64,000 bases of DNA from Pedobacter ghigonis (lineage in GTDB: Bacteria; Bacteroidota; Bacteroidia; Sphingobacteriales; Sphingobacteriaceae): positions 62,001 to 126,000 of the forward strand of contig NZ_CAESCM010000010.1 of assembly GCF_903166585.1 (NCBI RefSeq), read 5' to 3'. The position numbers were made by a program, and so were the translations under genes. Every line of letters starts with the position of its first letter. Position 1 is the first letter of the stretch. The notes under the pieces were generated by a model. That model ran no database searches. It was given only the letters and a program-made list of their open reading frames with translations, and was not told the DNA's origin. Of this stretch, positions 43,632-50,276 are shown in pieces.

Positions 43632-45149
43632 CTATTTATTGCTCAAATCCCAAATCCTTAAACTACTTACAGTGCTTTTACCATCTTTTGAAAAAGCAGT
43701 AATACCAGTTGCTTTCTCATCCGGAAAAATCATGGTCGAGATTACCTTTTCACCACCATTGCCAAAGACTTCCAGCGATGATTTATCAATCAGGATCTGA
43801 ATTTTCACTTTAGCTCCCACAGCATTCAGCTTAGCAGTTTGAATAATATTCTTATCATTTTTAATACCTCTTTCTGAGCGCGAGCAATCTACATACAGCT
43901 CATTTTTATCGGCCAGGTAGCCCACTTCAATTTCTTTGATCACTTTTCCTCCCGCGTCTTTCAATTGCGCCAGTTTGATCCCTGCACTTTTCGAATTACT
44001 TAAATCAAATTCAGCTTCAATCCAATTTGCATTGCTAATGTCATCCAGTTTCAGTTCACCATCAACAAGGAGGTTTTGTTTGGAAACCATCCGGTTTTGG
44101 GCAAGCTTTTTAAGGTTACCTGCAATAACTGAACTTGGCTGTTGAAACAACCTTACCCCATCAGGCGTAGTTTTTAAAGCTAAATCTCTGGGGATAGACA
44201 TCTGCCCTTTCCATGGGAAGGTTTCTTTGCCACCCGGCTGCAACCAGCCTAAAAGAATGCGTTTATCATTAGGTGCATTATTCCATGGAATGGCCGCATA
44301 AAACGAATCGCCATCATCTACCAGCAAAGTTAACTGGCCATCGTTGTCATTTTTAAAAGTTTTGCCATCAAAATCGCCGACAAAATATTGCATGGTTGGC
44401 CCCTTTGGCCCAAATAGCGAAATCATTAATACCCATTTCGTGTTATTCTTATTTCCATCTACTGCCAGTGGGATAATAAAAGGGCATTCCCAGCCACTGC
44501 CCTGATTGCCTTGCTTTCCAAAATCGCTGAGCATGGTCCAGTCTTTCAGGTTCTTTGATCCGTAAAACCGCGCCTGATGCTCATCAACCATCGCAACCGT
44601 CATAATCCATTGTTTAGAGGCCTCATGCCACCACACATTCGGATCACGAAAATCTTTTTTATTTAAATCGATGATGGGGTTTTTCGCGTAATTGGTAAAA
44701 GTTAACCCTCCATCATTACTATATGCCATATACTGCGATTCGTTACGTTGCTTAGGCAAATCGGCCGTATAAAAAGCCAAAATTGGTGCTTTACCTCTTC
44801 CCAATCCGCTTACATTCTGCTTATCCAAAACAGCCGAGCCCGAAAAAATCATGGTAGTAGTGTCTTTGGTAATCTTCTCGGGAATGGCAACCGGTAGATT
44901 TTCCCAATGCACCAGGTCTTTACTTTTGGCATGCCCCCAGCTCATGTGCCCCCATTTATTTTCGAATGGGTTATACTGATAATACAAATGGTATTCGCCA
45001 TTCAGGTAAATCAATCCGTTCGGATCGTTAAGCCAGTTTGCCGGCGCGGTAAAGTGGTAGCTGGGACGCCATTGCGGGGTTGCCTGCTGGGCAAATGTGT
45101 TCATCGCACAGGCGATAACAAGTAATAGGATATATTTGGTTCTGCTCAT
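43632..45149 (-). CDS. secreted GH32 fructan hydrolase (levanase/invertase type)
   Basis: A protein of 505 residues with a signal peptide (about 1-21, ending NTFAQQ). The five-bladed propeller carries the GH32 residues: nucleophile D42 in WLNDPNG, D169 in FRDPN (transition-state stabiliser), and acid/base E221 in WECPF. The C-terminal beta-sandwich (about 345-505) with IQILIDKSSLEVFGNGG is typical. It hydrolyses beta-fructosides such as sucrose, inulin or levan. It stands alone rather than in a SusCD locus, although WYL and RtcB genes follow. Confidence 0.92.
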   Translation of the reverse strand: MSRTKYILLLVIACAMNTFAQQATPQWRPSYHFTAPANWLNDPNGLIYLNGEYHLYYQYNPFENKWGHMSWGHAKSKDLVHWENLPVAIPEKITKDTTTMIFSGSAVLDKQNVSGLGRGKAPILAFYTADLPKQRNESQYMAYSNDGGLTFTNYAKNPIIDLNKKDFRDPNVWWHEASKQWIMTVAMVDEHQARFYGSKNLKDWTMLSDFGKQGNQGSGWECPFIIPLAVDGNKNNTKWVLMISLFGPKGPTMQYFVGDFDGKTFKNDNDGQLTLLVDDGDSFYAAIPWNNAPNDKRILLGWLQPGGKETFPWKGQMSIPRDLALKTTPDGVRLFQQPSSVIAGNLKKLAQNRMVSKQNLLVDGELKLDDISNANWIEAEFDLSNSKSAGIKLAQLKDAGGKVIKEIEVGYLADKNELYVDCSRSERGIKNDKNIIQTAKLNAVGAKVKIQILIDKSSLEVFGNGGEKVISTMIFPDEKATGITAFSKDGKSTVSSLRIWDLSNK

Positions 45150-45205
45150 AATTTGGGTTTAAGCCTTCAAATTACAAATAAGAATTCAATTACTAAAACG
45201 TTTAA

Positions 45206-46261
45206 CTAAACCAATGTATTTTCAGCAGCAACTTTTTCTGGTTTTTGAACAGGTACATATTGCTCATAAGTTTGCTGCAAACGCTTCTTAATTTTCCAGA
45301 TCAACAATTTTGGTGAACGCACTTTAACACATTCTCCAAAACCCAAAATCTCGCGTTCCAGTTCGTAGTTCAGTACAACATCTATTCTAATAATTGTGGC
45401 GCGTGCATTCTTGTCAAGCACTACCTGCGAAGCATGCAAAGGTTTGGTTATCACGTAAGGCGCATGTTCGTTGGTAAACTCTAGGATTACCTTGTGCGCC
45501 CGATCTCTTTCATTTTTTGTTACCCCAATCAAATCCTCATAATAACGGTCAAAATCTACCCCTTCATAAGCCAAAAATTCTTCGTTGGGCAGTTCCTGAA
45601 ATTCGACAATCCGATCTAAAGCCAGATTTAAGATCCCGGGACGTTTTTTCGCTTTGCAGATCAAAAACCAGCGGTTTCTGTATTCTTTTAACAGGTATGG
45701 ATAATAAATCCCCTGTTGCGCCTGCTGTGCTTTGAACGATTTATATTCAATCAGCAACGAACGTTTGTTTAAAACGGCCTGATAAAGTGGGGGGATACAC
45801 TCCAGTCCTTTAACCAGCTTATTGCTTTCTAACTGGATGTTATTGCCACTCTGTTTGGTCGATTTGTATAGATTATTCTCTAAACGGGCAATCATATCAC
45901 TCATTTCGTCGAAATAATTAAAAGCGTTAAACTGCTTCAGCACGCCAACAATTTCTTTCATTTTATCTACATCGGCATGGTTAATCGGCGCTTTTGTAAT
46001 GCTAAACCCAGGATCATCATAAGCATAAAACCGTTTATCTTTTACCACAATCGGCGCATTGTAGCCAAGCTTATCACTCCGCATCAATTGGATATCTGCT
46101 TGTATGGTGCGTTTGCTTACGCCACTGGTTATGCCTTCTAGCTCGTAAAGGGTTTCGGCAACCTTTTCAATAATATCGTCGAGTGTCCATTTACGGAAAC
46201 GGTTTTTCAAACAATCGTCGATGGTTTTGTAACGGATGAGGGCTAATTTATTAATGGCCAT
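45206..46261 (-). CDS. WYL-domain transcriptional regulator
   Basis: A regulator of 351 residues from ATG 46261 (MAINKLALIRYKTIDDCLKN). An N-terminal winged helix (about 1-75) is followed by a WYL domain (about 150-250; the motif is YYPYLLKEYRNRWFLI) and a WCX extension (about 260-330, YELEREILGFGECVKVRSP). WYL domains sense ligands, often nucleic-acid fragments, and regulate stress or defence genes. It is divergent from the slipin-NTase-NTase-rtcB operon, and its promoter region carries motif copy A (46333-46361). A frame up to 46375 is open, but its first 38 codons overlap motif A, so I prefer ATG 46261. It probably controls the operon and itself. Confidence 0.88.
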   Translation of the reverse strand: MAINKLALIRYKTIDDCLKNRFRKWTLDDIIEKVAETLYELEGITSGVSKRTIQADIQLMRSDKLGYNAPIVVKDKRFYAYDDPGFSITKAPINHADVDKMKEIVGVLKQFNAFNYFDEMSDMIARLENNLYKSTKQSGNNIQLESNKLVKGLECIPPLYQAVLNKRSLLIEYKSFKAQQAQQGIYYPYLLKEYRNRWFLICKAKKRPGILNLALDRIVEFQELPNEEFLAYEGVDFDRYYEDLIGVTKNERDRAHKVILEFTNEHAPYVITKPLHASQVVLDKNARATIIRIDVVLNYELEREILGFGECVKVRSPKLLIWKIKKRLQQTYEQYVPVQKPEKVAAENTLV

Positions 46262-46311
46262 TTTAAGTGTTTTTGTGATGAAGGTTAAAAATCTGGCGCT
46301 TAAGCTTCTGT

Positions 46312-46319
46312 TAAAGATA
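46312..46319 (-). promoter_or_regulatory. -7-like box TATCTTTA of the WYL gene
   Basis: Minus-strand TATCTTTA, one mismatch to TAnnTTTG, 51 bases upstream of the WYL start and 14 bases downstream (in gene direction) of motif copy A, a spacing that puts copy A across the -33 region. Confidence 0.4.
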
Positions 46320-46332
46320 ACTAAGTTTCGCA

Positions 46333-46361
46333 CAACTACGCAATACAATTGCGCAATGGAT
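46333..46361. promoter_or_regulatory. 29-bp motif copy A, candidate WYL operator
   Basis: CAACTACGCAAT-acaatt-GCGCAaTGG. It shares CAACTACGCAAT, then GCGCA(A/G)TGG at the same spacing, with copy B at 46445-46473. The core CGCAATacaATTGCG is a perfect 6-bp inverted repeat. It sits upstream of the WYL gene at the expected -33 region. Confidence 0.6.
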
Positions 46362-46444
46362 CTCAAAAAACACAAATTCGATTAAAATATAAATTTTATC
46401 AAACTTAAAATCAATTAGTTAAATAAAAATAATTAAAATATTTT

Positions 46445-46473
46445 CAACTACGCAATTCCTCCGCGCAGTGGTG
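46445..46473. promoter_or_regulatory. 29-bp motif copy B, candidate WYL operator
   Basis: CAACTACGCAAT-tcctcc-GCGCAgTGG, same spacing and orientation as copy A, 112 bases away. It lies just upstream of a CATCTTTG box on the plus strand, so it would overlap the promoter of the RNA leader and rtcB operon. Confidence 0.6.
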
Positions 46474-46477
46474 GTGG

Positions 46478-46485
46478 CATCTTTG
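46478..46485 (+). promoter_or_regulatory. -7-like box (GGCATCTTTG) of the RtcB operon leader
   Basis: The sequence GCATCTTTG ends at 46485 and matches TATCTTTG except at the first base. It lies immediately 3' of motif copy B. If used, it would give a leader of about 800 bases containing all RNA structures described below. Confidence 0.4.
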
Positions 46486-46537
46486 TAATGTCGCCAGTCG
46501 ATAATGAAGTTCTTTGAAAAATATCAATAATAAATAG

Positions 46538-46688
46538 CTGATTTACAACAAATAGTAAACTGTTTCAATAATACGCGCTCTCAGCCATGTTGCTCATTTT
46601 TGAACAGCATCTTACAAGCACGAAGCCCCTGTTCCGAATATGCGGAACAGGGTTATCAGCAACAAAATAAACAGTTTAAGTAAATCAG
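46538..46688 (+). ncRNA. structured RNA domain with long closing stem
   Basis: CTGATTTA (46538-46545) pairs with TAAATCAG (46681-46688) and TAAACTGTTT (46556-46565) pairs with AAACAGTTTA (46669-46678), perfectly, separated by internal loops. They enclose a hairpin of TGTTGCTCA/TGAACAGCA (near 46588-46609, one G-U, one mismatch) and a 10-bp hairpin CCCTGTTCCG/CGGAACAGGG (46627-46652, loop AATATG). The nested pairing without any gene points to RNA. A long end-to-end stem is the general form of the Ro-binding part of Y RNAs, which is only an analogy. Confidence 0.65.
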
Positions 46689-46833
46689 TACCATATAAAG
46701 AAATTCCGGTGAATAACCGGAATGGCAATACTACATAAAACTGATCCCGGTTGTGGGTTTCGGTATAGCCCCAAAGTATTCGTGCAATTGCATGGAATAT
46801 ACTGATCAGGATTATGATAGTTTGTCTGAACAC

Positions 46834-46902
46834 GTTGTGTGAGTGGGTTCGATTCCCACTTCCGGAGCAATCCGGAATAGCTCAGCTGGTTAGAGCAACA
46901 AC
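46834..46902 (+). ncRNA. circularly permuted tRNA-like module 1
   Basis: Reading 5' to 3': GTTGT (46834-46838, anticodon-stem 3' strand), GTGA (variable loop), T arm GTGGG-TTCGATT-CCCAC (46843-46859), acceptor 3' strand TTCCGGA (46860-46866), loop GCAA, acceptor 5' strand TCCGGAA (46871-46877), TA (U8, A9), D arm GCTC-AGCTGGTTA-GAGC (46880-46896), A26, ACAAC (46898-46902, anticodon-stem 5' strand, complementary to GTTGT). All stem lengths (7, 4, 5, 5 bp) and linkers match a canonical tRNA, but the 3' half comes first and the acceptor ends are joined. This matches the topology reported for the tRNA-like part of bacterial Y RNAs (YrlA), as I recall it. Confidence 0.82.
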
Positions 46903-46912
46903 CCACCAAAAT

Positions 46913-46984
46913 GCAGGTTCGAATCCTGCTTCCAACCATCACTTGGAATCGCATAAGGGTAATGCAATGGACTTAGGGATCCAT
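46913..46984 (+). ncRNA. circularly permuted tRNA-like module 2
   Basis: Same order as module 1, ten bases downstream: T arm GCAGG-TTCGAAT-CCTGC (46913-46929), TTCCAA (46930-46935), loop CCATCAC, TTGGAA (46943-46948), linker TC, D arm GCAT-AAGGGTA-ATGC (46951-46965), A26. ATGGA (46967-46971) then pairs with TCCAT (46980-46984) across an 8-base loop instead of with upstream sequence. The acceptor has 6 pairs rather than 7. The sequence differs from module 1, so this is not a recent duplication. Confidence 0.72.
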
Positions 46985-47295
46985 CTTTAAAAGAAGAGAT
47001 ACTTCAAATTTCTCATTGATAAGCCTGTAAAACCACATTCTGCTCAAGGGTCCTTTTCTGTTCCTGACAAGCAAATTTGCTTTTGCTTAGAAAATAAAAA
47101 ATGATGAACGCACTGATTTAAAAATCAGATTTACTTTAAGAACCTGTTAAATCTACGGCTTTAACTATCAGAGAGGAGATTTCATTTTAAAAACTGCAGG
47201 ATCCAGTTTATTTCCGCAAAAACCAGATGAATGTGCTTTTACAAGGCTTTGTAACGAAAACAATTAAATAATTATAAATCTTAACATCAAAAAAC
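46985..47295 (+). other. 3' part of the gene-free leader
   Basis: 311 bases without a gene, leading to the slipin start. It holds a perfect 14-bp palindrome AAGCAAATTTGCTT (47069-47082) and a hairpin CTGATT-TAAA-AATCAG (47113-47128), whose sequence repeats the closing-stem words of the domain at 46538-46688. No Shine-Dalgarno is seen before the ATG. Confidence 0.6.
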
Positions 47296-48393
47296 ATGAA
47301 AAGAGTAACCATTAACACCAATTATGTTGGATTGGTGTTTAAAAGAGGAAAATTAAAAAACGTATTAACTGAAGGAACTTACTGGTTAGGTTTTGGCGAA
47401 GATATTACGTTATACGACATGGGAAAAGAATATTTTTTTACCCTTGCCGAATTAGAAGTATTGTTAACCAGCACTGATTTTACCGATCTGGTACACGTAG
47501 TAGATGTAGCCGATAACGAATTGGCCCTGGTTTACCGTAACCAAAATTTTAAAAGTGTTTTAACAGCCGGTAAGCATGCCATTTGGAAAGGTTTATCGAG
47601 CTATACTTTCGAAAAGGTAAATATCAGCAACATCGAAATTGAAGGCAATATTGATCGCAACTTGCTGGAAAAAGCGCCATTGGTAAATTACATCAGGGCC
47701 TTTAAAGTAGAGTCGTTTGAGCAAGCTTTATTGTTTATCAATGGAAAGTTTGATAAAATACTGGAAGCCGGAAATTACATGTACTGGAAAAACGCGACTA
47801 CCATTAATGTTGTTAAAACCGATATGAGACAATTGAACATGGAAGTAGTGGGACAAGAAATCTTGACGAAAGATAAAGCCCAATTGCGAATTAACTTCAG
47901 CGTGCAATATAAAGTGGCCGATATCATTAAAGCTTTGCTGGAGAACAAAGATTTTGAAAAGCAATTGTACGTTACCATGCAATTGGCACTAAGAGAATCA
48001 ATCGGCTTAATGACTTTTGATGAGTTGATGGAAAGCAAAGAGAAAATTGCCACACAAGTAATGGATTTAACCCTTGCCAAAGCAGCAGATTTAGGTATAA
48101 AACTAACAAACTGTGGCGTTAAGGATATTATTTTGCCAGGCGATGTGAAAGAGATTATGAATCAGGTTTTAATTGCCGAGAAAAGGGCGCAAGCCAATAT
48201 CATTACCCGGAGAGAGGAAACGGCCTCGACCAGAAGTTTATTAAATACTGCCAAATTAATGGAAGAAAATGCCATGTTGTATAAGTTGAAAGAGATGGAG
48301 TATGTAGAGAAAATCGCAGAAAAAATCAACAACATCAGCTTATCGGGTAGTGGGCAAATTGTCGATCAATTGAAGCAAATCTTTGTAAAATAA
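47296..48393 (+). CDS. slipin-type SPFH/band-7 protein with triplicated N-terminal motif
   Basis: A protein of 365 residues with no transmembrane or signal segment. The SPFH core is about 125-300, with KVADIIKALLENKDFEKQLYVTM and a C-terminal helical part. The N-terminal region repeats one motif three times: VGLVFKRGKLKNVLTEGTYW (11-30), LALVYRNQNFKSVLTAGKHA (77-96) and ALLFINGKFDKILEAGNYMYW (144-164). Normal slipins have one such membrane-proximal hairpin. Proteins of this family accompany RtcB in RNA-repair operons of other bacteria, as I recall. It likely assembles a membrane-less scaffold or ring. It is the first protein of the operon, 61 bases before the first nucleotidyltransferase. Confidence 0.85.
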   Translation: MKRVTINTNYVGLVFKRGKLKNVLTEGTYWLGFGEDITLYDMGKEYFFTLAELEVLLTSTDFTDLVHVVDVADNELALVYRNQNFKSVLTAGKHAIWKGLSSYTFEKVNISNIEIEGNIDRNLLEKAPLVNYIRAFKVESFEQALLFINGKFDKILEAGNYMYWKNATTINVVKTDMRQLNMEVVGQEILTKDKAQLRINFSVQYKVADIIKALLENKDFEKQLYVTMQLALRESIGLMTFDELMESKEKIATQVMDLTLAKAADLGIKLTNCGVKDIILPGDVKEIMNQVLIAEKRAQANIITRREETASTRSLLNTAKLMEENAMLYKLKEMEYVEKIAEKINNISLSGSGQIVDQLKQIFVK

Positions 48394-48454
48394 ATTAAAT
48401 TTAGAAGCCCCCGGCCAGGAGAATGTTGCCTGCCGGGGATTAACAAAAAGTGAA

Positions 48455-49216
48455 ATGAAAACCACCATCATAAACAGACTTACAGAAATAGAAAAGGCGA
48501 ATGAGATCAAAATATTATTTGCCTGCGAATCGGGAAGCCGTGGATGGGAATTCCCTTCTCCAGACAGCGATTTTGACGTTCGTTTTATCTATTTGCGTCC
48601 ACTTAATTATTATCTTTCCGTTTCGGATAAAGATGATCAATTGGGATTTCCGATAAACGATGAACTTGATATTTACGGTTGGGATATAAAAAAGGTACTT
48701 AAGCTGATTAGAAAATCAAATACCACTCCATTTGAATGGCTACAATCGCCAATTATTTATGGAGAACAGCCTCATTTCAGGAATGAATTATGGGCACTGT
48801 GTCAATCTTATTTCTATCGAAAAATAAATATAAACCATTATTTGGGAATCGCACATGGCGCATTGGAAACCGTAATAAATGGCGACGAAATCAAGATTAA
48901 AAAGCTTTTTTATGTGCTCCGCCCTTTGCTTTCTGCAAAATGGTGCTTAGAAAAAAATACGATTGCTCCGATGACTATTGGGCCGCTTTTAACCCTGATG
49001 CCAGCACAGCTTCAAGCATTCGTAAAAGATTTAATCACGTTGAAGTCAAGCTCGGCTGAGGGTTTCATCATTAAAATAGACACAGAACTACGTAATTACA
49101 TTGATGAAGAGTTTAAAAACTGTGCAGAAGAAGCTAAAGATCTGCCCAAAGAGAGTTTTGATACAGAAATGCTGGATGCCTTTTTTAGAAATACAATAAA
49201 CCGTTATGACAATTAA
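48455..49216 (+). CDS. Pol-beta-type nucleotidyltransferase 1 (RlaP/PF10127 type)
   Basis: A protein of 253 residues with the minimal nucleotidyltransferase motif ESGSRGW (25-31) followed by SPDSDFDVRF (35-44), where D39 and D41 are the metal-binding carboxylates. A third acidic site is likely in DELDIYGWD. The helical C-terminal half is typical of PF10127/COG3541. Comparative genomics places such enzymes in RNA-repair operons (RlaP), where they are proposed to add nucleotides to RNA ends or otherwise prepare breaks. It overlaps nucleotidyltransferase 2 by 11 bases. Confidence 0.85.
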   Translation: MKTTIINRLTEIEKANEIKILFACESGSRGWEFPSPDSDFDVRFIYLRPLNYYLSVSDKDDQLGFPINDELDIYGWDIKKVLKLIRKSNTTPFEWLQSPIIYGEQPHFRNELWALCQSYFYRKININHYLGIAHGALETVINGDEIKIKKLFYVLRPLLSAKWCLEKNTIAPMTIGPLLTLMPAQLQAFVKDLITLKSSSAEGFIIKIDTELRNYIDEEFKNCAEEAKDLPKESFDTEMLDAFFRNTINRYDN

Positions 49217-50267
49217 AGATTTAAAGGATCAAAACCTGCTTTTATTTGAATGCATAAGCGGCAGCAAGGCTTACGGATTGGATACTCCGCAATCAGATAC
49301 CGACATTAAAGGGATATATTATATGCCAAAAGAAATGTTTTTTGGGCTGAAGTATATTCCACAGATTAGCAATGAAAGTAACGATGAGGTGTATTATGAA
49401 ATTGGCCGCTTTGTTGAACTACTGATCAAAAATAATCCGAACATTGTTGAAATTTTAGCAACACCGGATGAATGTATCCTGTACAGGGATCCGATAATGA
49501 ATAAATTAAATATCAATATCATTTTATCCAAGCTATGCAAAGATACTTTTGGCGGGTATGCATTAACACAGATCAGAAAAGCAAAAGGTTTAAATAAGAA
49601 GATTTTAAACCCAATGCCAAAGAGAAGAAAAACAGTTTTGGATTTTTGTTTCATCACAATCAACTATTCATCTGTAAAAGCCAAGAGCTGGTTAATAAAA
49701 AATGGTATATCTCAAGCAGATTGTGGATTGGCAAAAATCCCGAATACGGAAAATCTTTATGCTCTATTTTATGATGCAGAAAAGAAATTGAATTATAAAG
49801 GGATTTCCAATAAAGAAACCGCAAACGAAGTTTCTGTTTCTTCTATATCTGCCGGGGAAAAAGAAATCGCCTATCTCTTTTTTAATAAGGATAGCTATTC
49901 ATCTTATTGTAAAGTGCATAACGAATATTGGGAATGGGTAGAAAAAAGGAATGAAGTACGGCATACAACAAATAAAAGTCACGGTAAAGATTATGATGCC
50001 AAAAACATGATGCATACCATTAGGCTGCTTCAGGTAGCGCTCGAAATTGTTCGTGATGGAAAATTAAACGTAAAAAGAGAAAATCGGGATGAGTTACTCA
50101 TGATCAAAAGAGGAGAATTCGACTACGATGAAGTATTAAAAACAGCAGAAGTGCTGATGGAAAAAATTGAACAAGAAACGATCAACAGTAAGCTTATGGA
50201 TAAACCTGATGCAAATCTGGTAGAATCATTACTTGTTGAGATGAGAGCAGAACTTTATGCAGATTAA
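49206..50267 (+). CDS. Pol-beta-type nucleotidyltransferase 2 (RlaP/PF10127 type)
   Basis: A protein of 353 residues with SGSKAYGLDTPQSDTDIKGIY (18-38): G19-S20 and the metal Asp pair D31 and D33. The rest is helical. It differs from enzyme 1 in length and sequence outside the catalytic motif, so this is a second, distinct enzyme rather than a duplicate. It overlaps the first by 11 bases and ends 9 bases before rtcB, so translation is coupled across the three genes. It looks AT-rich by eye. Confidence 0.85.
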   Translation: MTIKDLKDQNLLLFECISGSKAYGLDTPQSDTDIKGIYYMPKEMFFGLKYIPQISNESNDEVYYEIGRFVELLIKNNPNIVEILATPDECILYRDPIMNKLNINIILSKLCKDTFGGYALTQIRKAKGLNKKILNPMPKRRKTVLDFCFITINYSSVKAKSWLIKNGISQADCGLAKIPNTENLYALFYDAEKKLNYKGISNKETANEVSVSSISAGEKEIAYLFFNKDSYSSYCKVHNEYWEWVEKRNEVRHTTNKSHGKDYDAKNMMHTIRLLQVALEIVRDGKLNVKRENRDELLMIKRGEFDYDEVLKTAEVLMEKIEQETINSKLMDKPDANLVESLLVEMRAELYAD

Positions 50268-50276
50268 AAAACAACA

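Noticed and set aside
46685..46954. Minus-strand open frames across the tRNA-like modules (46612-46833 and 46685-46954)
   Set aside because: They run antisense to the folded T and D arms; the peptides have the character of translated tRNA sequence, with no start context or family resemblance.
46860..46984. Ordinary tRNA genes at the T and D arms
   Set aside because: No 5'-acceptor/D/anticodon/T/3'-acceptor order exists: the T arm precedes the acceptor and the D arm follows it, and there is no anticodon loop with U33.
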